A stretch of DNA of 64,000 bases from Pseudomonas saliphila. GTDB taxonomy: Bacteria; Pseudomonadota; Gammaproteobacteria; Pseudomonadales; Pseudomonadaceae. Shown here in pieces: positions 45,619 through 55,806 of this stretch (within the stretch, counting starts at the first letter, position 1; every line of letters starts with the position of its first letter). The stretch covers positions 1 to 64,000 of the forward strand of contig NZ_VTVA01000002.1 of assembly GCF_008638345.1 (NCBI RefSeq), given 5' to 3'. Position numbers and translations under genes: made by a program. The notes beneath the pieces were generated by a model. The model did not search any database. It had not been told where the DNA came from and saw nothing but the letters and a program-made list of their open reading frames with translations.

Positions 45619-46664
45619 GGCTCCAGCAAGGTCCCGTCCCGAAAGATGGGTACATGTCTGAGCGCCGCCAGATTTTCACTGCCGGTACAGAAACAAGCGA
45701 TCCGTAGCTGACGGATGAGTATCTCAAAGTGGGCGACCACCGCCTCGGTCGACTGGATCGCGCTGTGCAACACCGCAGCAGCCTGCCCGATCAGATCGGC
45801 GCCCAGGCGAATGGCCTTGGCGGCATCCACGCCATCACGGACGCCGCCCGACGCAATCAAGGTGCTGCGCGGCAGGACCCGGCGAGCCGCGAGAATAGCG
45901 TCCGGCGTGGGAATGCCCCAGCTGGCGAAGGCCTGCGCTACGCGGCGGTCGGCTTCGTTGGCCGCTCGTTCGCTCTCGACCGCGGCCCAGCTGGTTCCGC
46001 CTGCGCCAGCAATATCGATTACGGCGACACCGGCCTCCGCCAGGCTAGCGGCGACACTCGCGGAAATACCGGCGCCGATCTCCTTGACGACCACGGGGAC
46101 GTCAAGCTCGTGGACTACGCGCCGCAGACTCGCTAGCACGCCCACCCAGTGGCGGTCACCTCCGCTCTGCACCGCCTCCTGCAACGGATTCAGATGCACA
46201 ATGAGCGCATCGGCGTCGATCATCTGCACCGCCCGATGCGCCCAATCAATGCCCTGTGGCTCAGCCAACTGCGCCGCACCGATGTTGGACAAGAGCGGTA
46301 CGCTCGGTGCTCGGGCGCGCAGCTCGCGGGTCAAACCATGGTCGACGCCGGTCTGGACGGCCACGCGCTGGGAGCCGATTGCCAGTGCGATGCCCAACTG
46401 TTCGGCGGCCTCGGCAAGATGCAGGTTGATGCCGCGCGCACGCTCCGCCCCACCGGTCATGGAACTGATCAGCACCGGGGCGCGCAGCGTCCGGCCGAGA
46501 AAGGATTGGCTAAGGTCGATGGCGTCCAGGTCGAGTTCGGGGAGTGAGCAGTGTTCGAGGCGGAAGGCGCTGAAGGGATTTACCAACGGCGAAATGGCGC
46601 GGCCCGGATCCAGCACGATATCCAGATGATCGTTCTTACGGTCAACCAGCTCTCCATGGGCCAT
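45609..46664 (-). CDS. idi: Type 2 isopentenyl-diphosphate isomerase (FMN)
   Basis: 351 residues from the ATG at 46664, with AAGGAG 7 bases upstream. Conserved blocks [70 protein letters not shown] and [16 protein letters not shown] fit IDI-2, which uses reduced FMN to interconvert IPP and DMAPP. First gene of the minus-strand crt operon, as in some Pantoea clusters. A type 1 enzyme is not seen here. Confidence 0.93.
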   Translation of the reverse strand: MAHGELVDRKNDHLDIVLDPGRAISPLVNPFSAFRLEHCSLPELDLDAIDLSQSFLGRTLRAPVLISSMTGGAERARGINLHLAEAAEQLGIALAIGSQRVAVQTGVDHGLTRELRARAPSVPLLSNIGAAQLAEPQGIDWAHRAVQMIDADALIVHLNPLQEAVQSGGDRHWVGVLASLRRVVHELDVPVVVKEIGAGISASVAASLAEAGVAVIDIAGAGGTSWAAVESERAANEADRRVAQAFASWGIPTPDAILAARRVLPRSTLIASGGVRDGVDAAKAIRLGADLIGQAAAVLHSAIQSTEAVVAHFEILIRQLRIACFCTGSENLAALRHVPIFRDGTLLEPWS

Positions 46665-46758
46665 GGACACTCCTTCACCGAGGGATTTTTTTTCGGGCGC
46701 AGGTGTCACTGCATTGCAAGGAAACTTCGCCACCTCCTGATGTGGGCTAACTTTGCAA

Positions 46759-46820
46759 ACAAGTGCGAACGTCAATTCTGAACAGTTTTTTCAGCGACAG
46801 TTCAGCCGACAAGTGAACGT
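46759..46820. promoter_or_regulatory. Direct and inverted repeats in the crtE-idi divergent promoter region
   Basis: The 190 bases between idi and crtE must hold both promoters. ACAAGTG-CG-AACGT (46759) is repeated as ACAAGTGAACGT (46809), and CTGAAC (46778) is inverted as GTTCAG (46800). These may be binding sites for a common regulator; no family is recognised and no regulator gene is adjacent. Confidence 0.35.
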
Positions 46821-46853
46821 GATCGAAGGACCGCCGACTGGAGCAGCGTGCTT

Positions 46854-47756
46854 ATGGATTCGTTATCAGTGGCAGCAGAGGAAAGTGGCCTGCAAGACCT
46901 GCATTCGATCAGAGAGGCGGTTGATCGCCGCCTCGGAGAATGGTTGCCGGCGGATCCAACTAACCGGGATCAGGTGGCCAATGCAATGCGCGACAGCACT
47001 CTGCCGGCGGGCAAGCGCATACGCCCGCTGTTGCTGGTGCTAGCCGCGCGGGGACTGGGTTCCAGCGCACCCTCATTGATCGATCTGGGCTGCGCGGTGG
47101 AGATGGTCCACGCCAGCTCACTGATCATCGACGATATGCCCTGCATGGACGATGCCCAGGTGCGCCGGGGGCGACCGACCATCCACCGGGCATATGGGGA
47201 AGATGTGGCGGTGCTGGCGGCGATCGCCCTGCTGACCAAGGCATTCAGCCTGGTTTCTTCATTACCAAATGTTTCTGCAATGCTGCGCGCTCAGCTGGTT
47301 ACCGAGCTGGCCAATGCAGTAGGCATGCAGGGGCTGGTACACGGGCAATACAAGGACCTCCGCGAAGGGGCTACCCAACGATCAGCGCAGGATATTGCCG
47401 CCACCAATGATCTGAAGACCGGCGTGCTCTTTGGTGCGACCCTGAACATGGCGGCGCGGGTCGCCGGCGCTACCGATTCCCAGCGGCGGACTCTGCAGAA
47501 ATTCGCCAGGGAACTGGGCCAGGCGTTTCAACTGCTCGACGATTTGCGCGATGGCGCGCCCGACACCGGTAAGGATTCGCTGCAGGACGAAGGCAAGTCC
47601 ACCCTGGTGACGCTCCTCGGCCCGGAGGCGGCGCGTAAACAGTTGCTGCGCCACATCGCCCAGGCCGATGCCAGTCTGGCTGCGGTGTATGGACCCGACC
47701 AGGCCGTAAGCCGTTTCATGCACATACTGTTCGATCAGGCGCTGGCTCCGCACTGA
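46854..47756 (+). CDS. crtE: Geranylgeranyl diphosphate synthase CrtE
   Basis: 300 residues from the ATG at 46854; GTG at 46848 is an alternative and sits closer to GGAG. Polyprenyl synthase motifs: first Asp-rich motif DDMPCMDDAQVRRGRPT (residues ~95-111) and second DDLRDGAPDTGKD near 230. Provides the C20 precursor for CrtB. It is transcribed away from the other biosynthetic genes, unlike Pantoea where crtE leads the operon. Confidence 0.93.
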   Translation: MDSLSVAAEESGLQDLHSIREAVDRRLGEWLPADPTNRDQVANAMRDSTLPAGKRIRPLLLVLAARGLGSSAPSLIDLGCAVEMVHASSLIIDDMPCMDDAQVRRGRPTIHRAYGEDVAVLAAIALLTKAFSLVSSLPNVSAMLRAQLVTELANAVGMQGLVHGQYKDLREGATQRSAQDIAATNDLKTGVLFGATLNMAARVAGATDSQRRTLQKFARELGQAFQLLDDLRDGAPDTGKDSLQDEGKSTLVTLLGPEAARKQLLRHIAQADASLAAVYGPDQAVSRFMHILFDQALAPH

Positions 47757-47759
47757 CTA

Positions 47760-48182
47760 TCAGTAACGCAATCCGAGCGAGCGAAAGACAAAGCCCAGCA
47801 ACCAGATCGGGCCAATCAGCAGAAACTGCAGGTCCTTGAAAAACGACGGTTTGCGCCCTTCGATGTGATGCCCGATAAACTGGCCGATCCAGGCCACCAC
47901 AAAAATCGCCAATGATGGCACCAGCACACTGGTCATCATGCTCAGCACCAGCAACATCAGCGTGCTCAGCAGCAACATGGTCACGGCGATACGCCAGGAC
48001 AGTGCCAGATAGAACGCAATAGCCAGCGCCACTGCGAATATCGCGACGGCCGGATGGATCGCCCAGAAGATGCCCAGCACACTGAAGGTGATGAGCGGCA
48101 CGCATATCCAGTGCAGCATTTTATTGACTGGATCGACATGGCTTTGGCCGTATTCATCGAACCACTGGTTGATCGCTTTCAT
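47760..48182 (-). CDS. DUF962/Mpo1-like membrane protein
   Basis: 140 residues from the ATG at 48182. Pattern NQWFDEYGQSHVDPVNKMLHW, four hydrophobic helices, then FIGHHIEGRKPSFFKDLQFLLIGPIWL at the C-terminus (quoted in parts) matches the DUF962 family, of which yeast Mpo1 is an Fe2+-dependent 2-hydroxy fatty acid dioxygenase. Histidines in HW and GHH are the likely iron ligands. Stop codon is 3 bases from the crtE stop. Role in this strain unknown. Confidence 0.85.
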   Translation of the reverse strand: MKAINQWFDEYGQSHVDPVNKMLHWICVPLITFSVLGIFWAIHPAVAIFAVALAIAFYLALSWRIAVTMLLLSTLMLLVLSMMTSVLVPSLAIFVVAWIGQFIGHHIEGRKPSFFKDLQFLLIGPIWLLGFVFRSLGLRY

Positions 48183-48334
48183 TTCGCAATATCCCATCAA
48201 GGATTGTTATTGTTTTTGCCTGTAGCGCGCCTTCACTGAAAGCAAGGTCCGCCGACGCAGTGAACGACGCGTTCCAGTCACTTTAGCCGGGTCGCCGGCT
48301 GCCGCAACCCAGTGCATGATGATAAGCTTAAGCA

Positions 48335-49135
48335 ATGAATATACCTACTCCCTCCCGCCCTGTAGTGCTGTGCCTCTCCGGTCATGATCCGTCCGGTGGG
48401 GCTGGCCTGCAGGCAGATATAGAAGCACTCATGGCGCAGGGTTGTCACGCTGCGCCCACCGTCACCGCTCTGACCGTTCAGGACACCCAGAATGTCAGCG
48501 ATTTCCGCGTGCTGGACCGCGAATGGGTTCTCGCTCAGGCCAACAAGGTGATTGCCGACATGCACGTCTCGGCAGTCAAGCTGGGCATGCTCGGCTCCGT
48601 CGAAATGGTCGATACCGTGCTGGAACTGATGCAGCAGCTGGAGCACGCACCGCTGGTCTGCGATCCAGTGCTGCGCGCCGGCGGCGGTGGTTCGCTGGGC
48701 AAGGACGATGTCGGCTACGCCATGCGTGAACGGCTGATGCCGATTGCCCGGATCGCTACGCCGAATCTGCCCGAGGCACGCATTCTCGCCGAACTGCCCG
48801 AGGGCAGCGCCGACGACTGCGCCAGGAAGCTGCTGCCCTACTGCCAGAACCTGTTGATTACCGGCGGTCACGGCGACGAAAGCGAAATTCACAATCGTCT
48901 TTACTGCCGCGACGGTAGCCAGCACACCTTCAGGTGTCAGCGGCTGCCGGGCAGCTATCACGGCTCAGGGTGCACCCTGGCCAGTGCGCTGGCCGGCCGG
49001 CTCGCGCTGGGCGAGGAATTGGTCAGTGCGGTCAAGACCGCTCTTGATTACACCTGGCGCACCCTGCGCGATGCCGAACAGCCCGGCCACGGACAATATG
49101 TACCACGCCGCTTGCCGCTGGACTTCTGTTCATGA
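48335..49135 (+). CDS. thiD: Hydroxymethylpyrimidine/phosphomethylpyrimidine kinase ThiD
   Basis: 266 residues. Ribokinase-like fold with [20 protein letters not shown] (residues ~10-29), [12 protein letters not shown], and the C-terminal anion-hole motif [18 protein letters not shown]. Phosphorylates HMP and HMP-P for thiamine synthesis. Overlaps thiE by 4 bases. No thiamine riboswitch is seen in the leader. Confidence 0.93.
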   Translation: MNIPTPSRPVVLCLSGHDPSGGAGLQADIEALMAQGCHAAPTVTALTVQDTQNVSDFRVLDREWVLAQANKVIADMHVSAVKLGMLGSVEMVDTVLELMQQLEHAPLVCDPVLRAGGGGSLGKDDVGYAMRERLMPIARIATPNLPEARILAELPEGSADDCARKLLPYCQNLLITGGHGDESEIHNRLYCRDGSQHTFRCQRLPGSYHGSGCTLASALAGRLALGEELVSAVKTALDYTWRTLRDAEQPGHGQYVPRRLPLDFCS

Positions 49136-49767
49136 GCCAGACCCTCCGCGGTCTGTACGCCATCACCGATAATGCCTTGTTGCCCGCCGAGCGGCTGTTG
49201 CCCTGGGTGGACGCCGCCCTGGCCGGCGGCGCGCGCCTGCTGCAGTACCGCGACAAGACAGCGGATACTGGCCGCCGCCTGGACGAGGCGACACAACTCA
49301 GGGCGCTGTGCAGCTATTACGGTGCCCAGCTGATCATCAATGACGACCTGCCCCTGGCTGCCGAACTGGGCGTCGGGCTGCATCTGGGCCGCGAAGATGG
49401 CTCACTGCGCGAAGCACGCCAGCAACTCGGGCCCGACGCTATTATCGGCGCCACCTGCCATGCGAGTCAGGCATTTGCCGAAGACGCGGCTGCAGCAGGC
49501 GCCAGCTACTTAGCCTTCGGTCGCTTCTTTCAGTCAGTCACCAAGCCCGGCGCGCCAGCCGCAACGCCGGTGCTGCTGGAGCAGGTACGTCGGCGCTTCG
49601 CCCTGCCACTGGTAGCCATTGGTGGCATCACCCTGCATAACGCGCCGCAGCTGATCGGCGCTGGCGCTGACATGATCGCCGTGGTCAACGGCCTGTTTGC
49701 TGCCGACTCGCCGGCTGAGGTCGAACGCCGGGCCCGCGGCTTCACCGAATTATTCACACCCCTTTGA
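49132..49767 (+). CDS. thiE: Thiamine phosphate synthase ThiE
   Basis: 211 residues, TIM-barrel family: [35 protein letters not shown] (start LYAITDN, residues 7-13; RDK near 40), [43 protein letters not shown] and [18 protein letters not shown]. Condenses HMP-PP with thiazole phosphate to TMP. Directly coupled to thiD and 11 bases before hemL. Confidence 0.93.
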   Translation: MSQTLRGLYAITDNALLPAERLLPWVDAALAGGARLLQYRDKTADTGRRLDEATQLRALCSYYGAQLIINDDLPLAAELGVGLHLGREDGSLREARQQLGPDAIIGATCHASQAFAEDAAAAGASYLAFGRFFQSVTKPGAPAATPVLLEQVRRRFALPLVAIGGITLHNAPQLIGAGADMIAVVNGLFAADSPAEVERRARGFTELFTPL

Positions 49768-49778
49768 GAGAAATAGCC

Positions 49779-51059
49779 ATGTCCCGCTCCGAATTACTCT
49801 TTTCCAACGCCCAGAAACACATCCCGGGTGGTGTCAATTCACCGGTACGCGCGTTCAAAAGCGTGGGCGGTACGCCGCTGTTCATCAAGCATGCCGAAGG
49901 CGCCTATATCATCGACGAAGATGACAAGCGCTATATCGATTACGTTGGCTCCTGGGGCCCGATGATCCTTGGTCACAGCCATCCGGACGTGCTGGATGCG
50001 GTACGCCGACAGCTTGATCATGGCTTGTCCTATGGTGCGCCGACCGAGATGGAAACCCAGATGGCGGATCTGGTCTGTTCGCTGGTCCCGTCGATGGACA
50101 TGGTGCGCATGGTCAGCTCCGGCACCGAAGCCACCATGAGTGCCATACGTCTGGCCCGGGGCTATACCGGTCGCGACAGCATCATCAAGTTCGAAGGCTG
50201 TTACCACGGCCACTCCGACAGTTTGCTGGTCAAGGCCGGATCCGGCGCCTTGACCCAGGGCGTGCCCAGCTCCGCCGGGGTGCCCGCCGACTTCGCCAAG
50301 CACACCCTGACACTGCCTTACAACGACATCGCCCAGGTCGAGAAAATGCTCTCGGAGGTCGGCAGTGATGTCGCCTGCATCATCGTCGAACCCGTCGCCG
50401 GCAACATGAATTGCGTGCCACCGGCACCCGGTTTTCTCGAAGGTCTGCGCAGCCTGTGTGACCAACACGGTGTGGTGCTGATATTCGATGAGGTAATGAC
50501 GGGTTTCCGCGTGGCCCTCGGTGGTGCGCAGGCGTACTACGGTGTCACCCCGGACCTGACCACCTTTGGCAAGATCATTGGTGGCGGCATGCCGGTCGGC
50601 TGCTTCGGCGGCAAGCGTGAGATCATGGAAGTGATCGCACCGCTGGGTCCGGTGTACCAGGCGGGCACGCTGTCGGGCAACCCGCTGGCCATGGCGGCGG
50701 GCCTGACCACGCTGAATCTGATCAAGCGTCCTGGCTTTCATGATGAACTGACCGACTACACCAGTCGCATGCTCGCCGGTATTCAGGAACGCGCCGACGC
50801 GGCTGGCATTCCCTTTGTCACCACCCAGGCCGGCGGAATGTTCGGACTCTACTTCTCGGGGGCAGACAACATCGTCACCTTCGAGGACGTCATGGCCAGC
50901 GATGCAGAACGGTTCGGGCGCTTCTTCCACGCGCTGCTGGAAAACGGCGTGTATCTGGCACCCAGCGCCTTTGAAGCCGGCTTCACCTCCATCGCCCACG
51001 GCGACACCGAGCTGCAGCTGACCCTCGATGCTGCCGAGAAAGCCTTCGCCATCCTATGA
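49779..51059 (+). CDS. hemL: Glutamate-1-semialdehyde 2,1-aminomutase HemL
   Basis: 426 residues from the ATG at 49779. PLP enzyme with [12 protein letters not shown] at the N-terminus, [28 protein letters not shown] and the PLP lysine K265 in [14 protein letters not shown], the same number as in E. coli. Makes 5-aminolevulinate from glutamate semialdehyde for heme and siroheme. The thiD-thiE-hemL order is common in Pseudomonas. The stop overlaps the next start. Confidence 0.95.
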   Translation: MSRSELLFSNAQKHIPGGVNSPVRAFKSVGGTPLFIKHAEGAYIIDEDDKRYIDYVGSWGPMILGHSHPDVLDAVRRQLDHGLSYGAPTEMETQMADLVCSLVPSMDMVRMVSSGTEATMSAIRLARGYTGRDSIIKFEGCYHGHSDSLLVKAGSGALTQGVPSSAGVPADFAKHTLTLPYNDIAQVEKMLSEVGSDVACIIVEPVAGNMNCVPPAPGFLEGLRSLCDQHGVVLIFDEVMTGFRVALGGAQAYYGVTPDLTTFGKIIGGGMPVGCFGGKREIMEVIAPLGPVYQAGTLSGNPLAMAAGLTTLNLIKRPGFHDELTDYTSRMLAGIQERADAAGIPFVTTQAGGMFGLYFSGADNIVTFEDVMASDAERFGRFFHALLENGVYLAPSAFEAGFTSIAHGDTELQLTLDAAEKAFAIL

Positions 51060-51691
51060 CCCTATTCGTCTACATCGCCCTGACGATCAGCCTGATCGGC
51101 ATGAGCTTCTGGCTGTGGCTGCATCGCCAGCCGCTGCATCTGCCTGCCCGCGGCGCCCTGACTGCAGGGCTGGTCGGGTTGTTGCTGGCTGCAGCTGCTG
51201 CTCTGTTGCTGGTATTGACCGAACTGGGTCTGGACCAGGCCGGCGTGGTTCATGCGCAACGCATGCTGGGGCTGGCAGCGCAGCATCTGACCCTGCCGTT
51301 GCTGGGCATGGCCTGCCTGTTCCTGGCGTTGGGGCTACACTGGAAGCCAATGGTCTGGAGCCAGATCATTCTCGGTCTGATGGCTTTCTTTGAACTGGCC
51401 AGGCGCATGGAGCTGGAGCAGCAGTACCAGTGGCTGGTGAATCTGGTCGGGGTCGCGGCCTTGTTGCTCGCTGCGCTGCTCTTCGCGCGGCGGCACAGGC
51501 TCACTGCGGCGCTTGGCATAATCGCCGCCAGTTTCCTGTTGGCACCGGGATTGTTCAGCGATGAAATGCCGCTGCAAGGGCTATTCAGAACGGGCGAGCA
51601 TGCCAGCTGGTTGATTCCGGGTTTTGTTGCCCTGGGCCTGGCGCTGGGCCTGTTCAGCACCCAACAACAGAGCCTGATCTCTCAAAAATGA
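51056..51691 (+). CDS. Polytopic membrane protein, function unknown
   Basis: 211 residues, about six or seven hydrophobic helices, one Ala/Leu-rich ([17 protein letters not shown]). No recognised motif; charged residues are few and lie in short loops ([15 protein letters not shown]). It overlaps the hemL stop by 4 bases and is 10 bases before the Sel1-repeat gene, so probably cotranscribed with hemL. Confidence 0.7.
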   Translation: MTLFVYIALTISLIGMSFWLWLHRQPLHLPARGALTAGLVGLLLAAAAALLLVLTELGLDQAGVVHAQRMLGLAAQHLTLPLLGMACLFLALGLHWKPMVWSQIILGLMAFFELARRMELEQQYQWLVNLVGVAALLLAALLFARRHRLTAALGIIAASFLLAPGLFSDEMPLQGLFRTGEHASWLIPGFVALGLALGLFSTQQQSLISQK

Positions 51692-51701
51692 CGAGCAACC
51701 G

Positions 51702-52304
51702 ATGAAATACCCCGCTATCACACCTGTCCGAGCTTTTCTGTTGAGTCTTGCACTCAGCCCTCTGCTCGCGGTTGCGCAGAGCGGCAACCCTTTGCTGATC
51801 AGCGCGGAAGATCGCTGTGCGCTCAATCGGGTGGATGACGAAAGCCTGGAGCTGGCACTGGATAACTGTCGAACCGCCGCCGAGCAAGGCGATATGCAGG
51901 CGCAGTTCGAGATGGGTGACCTGTACTACCAGGGCGAACGCATTGAGCGTGACCTGGATGCAGCGCTGACGTGGTTCGAGGAAGCGTCGGTGCAGGGGCA
52001 CCCTGCTGCCCAGTACCGGCTTGGGCTGATGCACTATCAGGGTGAAGGCGTCGAGCGCAATCTGCCGCAGGCCTACATCATTCTCAAGATGGCCGCTATC
52101 AATGGCCAGGATGAGGCGATGGATGCCAGCGACAAGATCGCCACGGAGATGAACCGGGAGGAAATCGAGGGCGCTACGCAGGTACTCGGCACACTGTTTC
52201 GCAACTATCTCGACCAACTGCGCAAGGAAGAATACGACCGACTGTTCAATGGCGACGGGAATAACGCCAATCCACCGGGCGTCCCGGTGAAGCCGCTAAA
52301 CTGA
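51702..52304 (+). CDS. Exported Sel1-repeat protein
   Basis: 200 residues with a signal peptide (LLSLALSPLLAVAQS). Two clear Sel1-like repeats: AAEQGDMQAQFEMGDLYYQG and ASVQGHPAAQYRLGLMHYQG (residues ~59-114), and a degenerate third (IILKMAAINGQDEA). A Pro/Asn-rich C-terminal tail follows. Sel1 proteins are periplasmic protein-interaction scaffolds; partner unknown. Ends in a bidirectional hairpin. Confidence 0.82.
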   Translation: MKYPAITPVRAFLLSLALSPLLAVAQSGNPLLISAEDRCALNRVDDESLELALDNCRTAAEQGDMQAQFEMGDLYYQGERIERDLDAALTWFEEASVQGHPAAQYRLGLMHYQGEGVERNLPQAYIILKMAAINGQDEAMDASDKIATEMNREEIEGATQVLGTLFRNYLDQLRKEEYDRLFNGDGNNANPPGVPVKPLN

Positions 52305-52305
52305 A

Positions 52306-52337
52306 GCAGGTCTGGCGGGCTGGTGCCGCAGACCTGC
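52306..52337. terminator. Bidirectional terminator hairpin
   Basis: GCAGGTCTG and CAGACCTGC form a perfect 9-bp stem with a 14-base loop between the convergent Sel1 and DUF1820 genes. Confidence 0.6.
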
Positions 52338-52346
52338 CTCGCTATA

Positions 52347-52679
52347 TTACTGCCCGGAGCCTGGCGGCAGCGGAAAGGTCATCACGTTACCGACGTGACC
52401 CTTGGATTCACTGATCTTGGCCTGACCCACGGCCTCCACTTCATCGATCCGCACGATGGCATGCGCCGGGATAAAGCTGCGATTGACGCCGTCGAACTGC
52501 GTCTTGAGCTTCTCTTCACCGGGATCGACCAGTACCTGAGAGCGCTCGCCGAACACCAGCTCCTCGATTTCGAGGAAACCCCACAGCTCGCTCTGGAAGA
52601 TATGCCGGGCATAAAGCTCGTACACCTGCCCTTGGTTGTGAAATATCACGCGAAATATAGGTTCTTTATCTTTGCTCAT
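52347..52679 (-). CDS. DUF1820 family protein
   Basis: 110 residues. Beta-rich small domain IFRVIFHNQGQVYELYARHI, WGFLEIEELVFGERSQVLVDPGEEKLK and RSFIPAHAIVRIDEVE matches DUF1820, a conserved gamma-proteobacterial family without known function. Single gene, divergent from miaB. Confidence 0.85.
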   Translation of the reverse strand: MSKDKEPIFRVIFHNQGQVYELYARHIFQSELWGFLEIEELVFGERSQVLVDPGEEKLKTQFDGVNRSFIPAHAIVRIDEVEAVGQAKISESKGHVGNVMTFPLPPGSGQ

Positions 52680-52833
52680 GGAGTGATTCAGAGTTGCTCT
52701 TGTGAATGCGGTGAATAACCGGAAACAGGAAGGTAGGGTCTACCCGCTGCACTGTCGATTGCCACGACAGACCCTGTTACAGGGCGCGGATCATACCACA
52801 GCGCCGGGCGTAACAAAGGCCCAGTCATCTGTG

Positions 52834-52839
52834 TATAAT
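52834..52839 (+). promoter_or_regulatory. Candidate -10 element for miaB
   Basis: TATAAT preceded by TGTG lies 35 bases before the miaB ATG. A weak -35-like TAACAA is 17 bases upstream at 52811. Confidence 0.5.
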
Positions 52840-52874
52840 CGCGCCTTTCCCAAGATACCCTCAGCAGATCTCCC

Positions 52875-54218
52875 ATGGCCAAGAAACTCTATATCCAGAC
52901 CCACGGTTGCCAGATGAACGAGTATGACAGCTCGCGAATGGTTGACCTGCTGGGCGACGGTCAGGCAATGGAACTGACCGACCGCCCGGACGATGCCGAC
53001 GTCATTTTACTGAATACCTGCTCGATTCGTGAGAAGGCGCAGGAAAAGGTATTTTCCGAGCTGGGTCGCTGGCGGCCACTGAAGGCAAAGAATCCCGATC
53101 TGATTATCGGTGTGGGCGGTTGTGTGGCCAGTCAGGAAGGCGCCGCCATACGCGACCGCGCACCCTATGTGGACGTGGTGTTCGGTCCGCAGACATTGCA
53201 CCGTCTGCCGGAAATGATCGACGCAGCGCGCACCACGCGCAAGCCGCAGGTCGATGTATCTTTCCCCGAGATCGAGAAATTCGACCGCCTGCCCGAGCCC
53301 CGGGTGGACGGACCAACCGCGTTCGTATCGGTCATGGAAGGCTGCAGCAAATACTGCAGCTTCTGCGTCGTCCCCTACACCCGCGGAGAAGAAGTCAGCC
53401 GCCCCTTTGATGACGTCTTGGCCGAAGCGATCCACCTTGCCGAGAATGGCGTGCGTGAAATCACCCTGCTCGGGCAGAACGTCAATGGTTACCGTGGCCC
53501 GACCCACGATGGACGTATCGCCGACCTGGCCGAACTGATTCGGGTTGTCGCGGAGATCGACGGTATCGACCGCATCCGCTACACCACATCGCATCCGCTG
53601 GAATTCTCCGACAGCCTGATTCAGGCGCACGCAGAGGTTCCGGAGCTGGTGAAATACCTGCACCTCCCCGTGCAATCCGGTTCCGATCGGGTGCTGGCCG
53701 GCATGAAGCGCAACCACACTGCGCTGGAATACAAGTCGCGGATTCGCAAGCTGAAAGCGGCGGTGCCGGACATCCTGCTCAGCTCCGATTTCATCGTCGG
53801 ATTTCCCGGTGAAACGGAGAAGGATTTCGCGCAGACCATGAAGCTGATCGAGGATATTGGATTCGACTTTTCGTATTCCTTCATCTACAGCTCACGCCCC
53901 GGCACGCCAGCGGCGGATCTGGTCGATGACACGCCGATGGAAGTCAAAAAGCAGCGTCTGAAAATCCTGCAGGATCGCATCAACCAGCAGGGCTTCGAGA
54001 ACAGCCGCCGCATGGCGGGGACTTTGCAGCGCATTCTGGTGACCGACTACTCCAAGAAGGACCCGGGCATGCTCCAGGGCCGCACCGAACACAACCGGAT
54101 CGTCAATTTCCGCTGCGACAATCCGCAACTGATCGGGCAGTTCGTCGACGTTCTGATCGACGAAGCACTCCCTCATTCGCTGCGCGGAACTCTCGCCGAC
54201 AGCGCCACTCTTCAGTAA
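52875..54218 (+). CDS. miaB: tRNA-2-methylthio-N6-dimethylallyladenosine synthase MiaB
   Basis: 447 residues. N-terminal cluster cysteines C12, C49 and C83; radical-SAM cluster CSKYCSFC (C157, C161, C164); C-terminal TRAM domain from about 380. Converts i6A37 to ms2i6A37 in tRNAs reading UNN codons. Followed after 96 bases by the ybeZ-ybeY-corC-lnt genes, the usual Pseudomonas order. Confidence 0.95.
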   Translation: MAKKLYIQTHGCQMNEYDSSRMVDLLGDGQAMELTDRPDDADVILLNTCSIREKAQEKVFSELGRWRPLKAKNPDLIIGVGGCVASQEGAAIRDRAPYVDVVFGPQTLHRLPEMIDAARTTRKPQVDVSFPEIEKFDRLPEPRVDGPTAFVSVMEGCSKYCSFCVVPYTRGEEVSRPFDDVLAEAIHLAENGVREITLLGQNVNGYRGPTHDGRIADLAELIRVVAEIDGIDRIRYTTSHPLEFSDSLIQAHAEVPELVKYLHLPVQSGSDRVLAGMKRNHTALEYKSRIRKLKAAVPDILLSSDFIVGFPGETEKDFAQTMKLIEDIGFDFSYSFIYSSRPGTPAADLVDDTPMEVKKQRLKILQDRINQQGFENSRRMAGTLQRILVTDYSKKDPGMLQGRTEHNRIVNFRCDNPQLIGQFVDVLIDEALPHSLRGTLADSATLQ

Positions 54219-54220
54219 AA

Positions 54221-54272
54221 GCGCGCAAACATTTGCCAGGGCACTGATCTTTGCAGTGCCCGCATTGCGCGC
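54221..54272. other. Two-tier hairpin between miaB and ybeZ
   Basis: Outer stem GCGCGCAA/TTGCGCGC and inner stem GGGCACTG/CAGTGCCC are both perfect 8-bp helices. It begins 3 bases after the miaB stop. No T-run follows, so it may reduce read-through or protect the 3' end rather than terminate fully. Confidence 0.5.
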
Positions 54273-54314
54273 TATGCTGTGTTTTCCTGAATCCAAGGGG
54301 TACAACAGACCAAC

Positions 54315-55343
54315 TTGAACGTTTCCTCCGAGATCCATCGTTTCGCTATCGAACCCGTTGATTCTCGCCGTTTTGCCAGTCTTTGCGGCCAGTTTGACGA
54401 ACATCTCCGCCTGATCGAGCAACGATTGGGCATCGAAGTGCGCAACCGCGGCAGTCAGTTTGAACTGATTGGCGACCCTGAGATTACCCGCTCCGCCGAA
54501 GCCGTTCTGCGGCAGCTATACCGCGAAACGCGGGATGCGGAACTGACGCCCGATACCGTTCATCTGTTCCTGCAGGAATCCGGCCTCGAAAATCTGAGCG
54601 AGGCCCTGCATACCGATTCGCACAAACCCGTGGTACTGCGCACCAAGCGCATGACTATCCAGCCACGCGGACCCAATCAGCAGATCTATGTGCGCTCGAT
54701 TCAGGAACACGACATCAATTTCGGCATTGGCCCGGCGGGTACGGGTAAAACCTATCTTGCAGTCGCCTGCGCCGTGGATGCGCTGGAGCGTGAGCAGATC
54801 GGCCGCATACTGCTGGTACGTCCAGCGGTGGAAGCCGGGGAGAAGCTCGGCTTTCTGCCCGGCGACCTGTCACAGAAAATCGATCCCTATCTGCGCCCGC
54901 TGTATGACGCGCTGTATGAAATGCTCGGCTTCGAACAGGTGGCCAAGCTGATCGAGCGTCAGGTCATCGAAGTAGCGCCGCTGGCCTACATGCGCGGTCG
55001 TACGCTGAATAACAGCTTTATCATTCTGGATGAAAGCCAGAACACCACGCTGGAACAGATGAAAATGTTCCTGACGCGTATCGGCTTCGGCTCGACCGCC
55101 GTGATTACCGGTGACGTCACTCAGGTTGACCTGCCGCGCGGCACCAAGTCCGGCCTGGCACACGTAGCTGAAGTGCTCAAAGGCGTCAAAGGCATAGGCT
55201 TTACCCACTTCCAGTCCAAGGACGTGGTACGCCATCCGCTTGTGCAACGCATTGTCGAGGCCTACGACCGGTTCGAGAGCGAGCAGGAGATCCTGAAAGA
55301 AAAACTCAAGCAGGAGCGCAAGGACCGCAGTCATGAGCAGTGA
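54315..55343 (+). CDS. ybeZ: PhoH-like ATPase YbeZ
   Basis: 342 residues starting with TTG, which gives the usual N-terminus ([20 protein letters not shown] shortened). Walker A GPAGTGKT at residues 139-146, [26 protein letters not shown] Walker B, and [17 protein letters not shown]. PhoH-like ATPase linked with YbeY in RNA and ribosome metabolism. The 3' end overlaps ybeY by 11 bases. Confidence 0.93.
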   Translation: MNVSSEIHRFAIEPVDSRRFASLCGQFDEHLRLIEQRLGIEVRNRGSQFELIGDPEITRSAEAVLRQLYRETRDAELTPDTVHLFLQESGLENLSEALHTDSHKPVVLRTKRMTIQPRGPNQQIYVRSIQEHDINFGIGPAGTGKTYLAVACAVDALEREQIGRILLVRPAVEAGEKLGFLPGDLSQKIDPYLRPLYDALYEMLGFEQVAKLIERQVIEVAPLAYMRGRTLNNSFIILDESQNTTLEQMKMFLTRIGFGSTAVITGDVTQVDLPRGTKSGLAHVAEVLKGVKGIGFTHFQSKDVVRHPLVQRIVEAYDRFESEQEILKEKLKQERKDRSHEQ

Positions 55344-55800
55344 CGCCATCGAGGTCGACATTCAGCGTGCGACTGAAGTCAGCGGCCAGCCCGACGACGA
55401 AAGTCTCAGACGCTGGGCCGGGCTTGCCCTGCGGGGCAAACCCGGCCACGAACTGACCATTCGCCTGGTTGACGCCGACGAAAGCCGTGAATTGAACCGT
55501 GACTACCGTGGAAAGGACGCTCCTACCAACGTCTTGTCCTTTCCATCCGACCTGCCCCCCGAACTGAATATTCCCCTGCTGGGCGATCTGGTGGTCTGCG
55601 TCCCCGTTGTGCTGCGTGAAGCTGCAGAACAGGGCAAGAGCGCCGAGGCCCATTGGGCGCACATGGTTATCCATGGCTGCCTGCACTTGCTTGGCTACGA
55701 CCATATGGAAGACGCTGAAGCAGAGGAAATGGAGACCCTGGAACGTCAGCTATTGGCTGAACTGGGCATTTCCGACCCCTATCTTTCCACCGACGAGTAA
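55333..55800 (+). CDS. ybeY: Endoribonuclease YbeY
   Basis: 155 residues. Zinc motif H-x3-H-x5-H: H114, H118 and H124 in [28 protein letters not shown] is the other conserved block. YbeY is a metal-dependent RNase in 16S rRNA maturation and ribosome quality control. Its start lies inside ybeZ and corC follows after 6 bases. Confidence 0.95.
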   Translation: MSSDAIEVDIQRATEVSGQPDDESLRRWAGLALRGKPGHELTIRLVDADESRELNRDYRGKDAPTNVLSFPSDLPPELNIPLLGDLVVCVPVVLREAAEQGKSAEAHWAHMVIHGCLHLLGYDHMEDAEAEEMETLERQLLAELGISDPYLSTDE

Positions 55801-55806
55801 GGACCC

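Noticed and set aside
48183-48334. Possible thiamine pyrophosphate riboswitch before thiD
   Set aside because: The conserved CTGAGA and ACCTGA-type blocks are absent from the leader.
49839-50999. 386-codon open frame antisense to hemL
   Set aside because: Same reason: a shadow of the hemL codon pattern.
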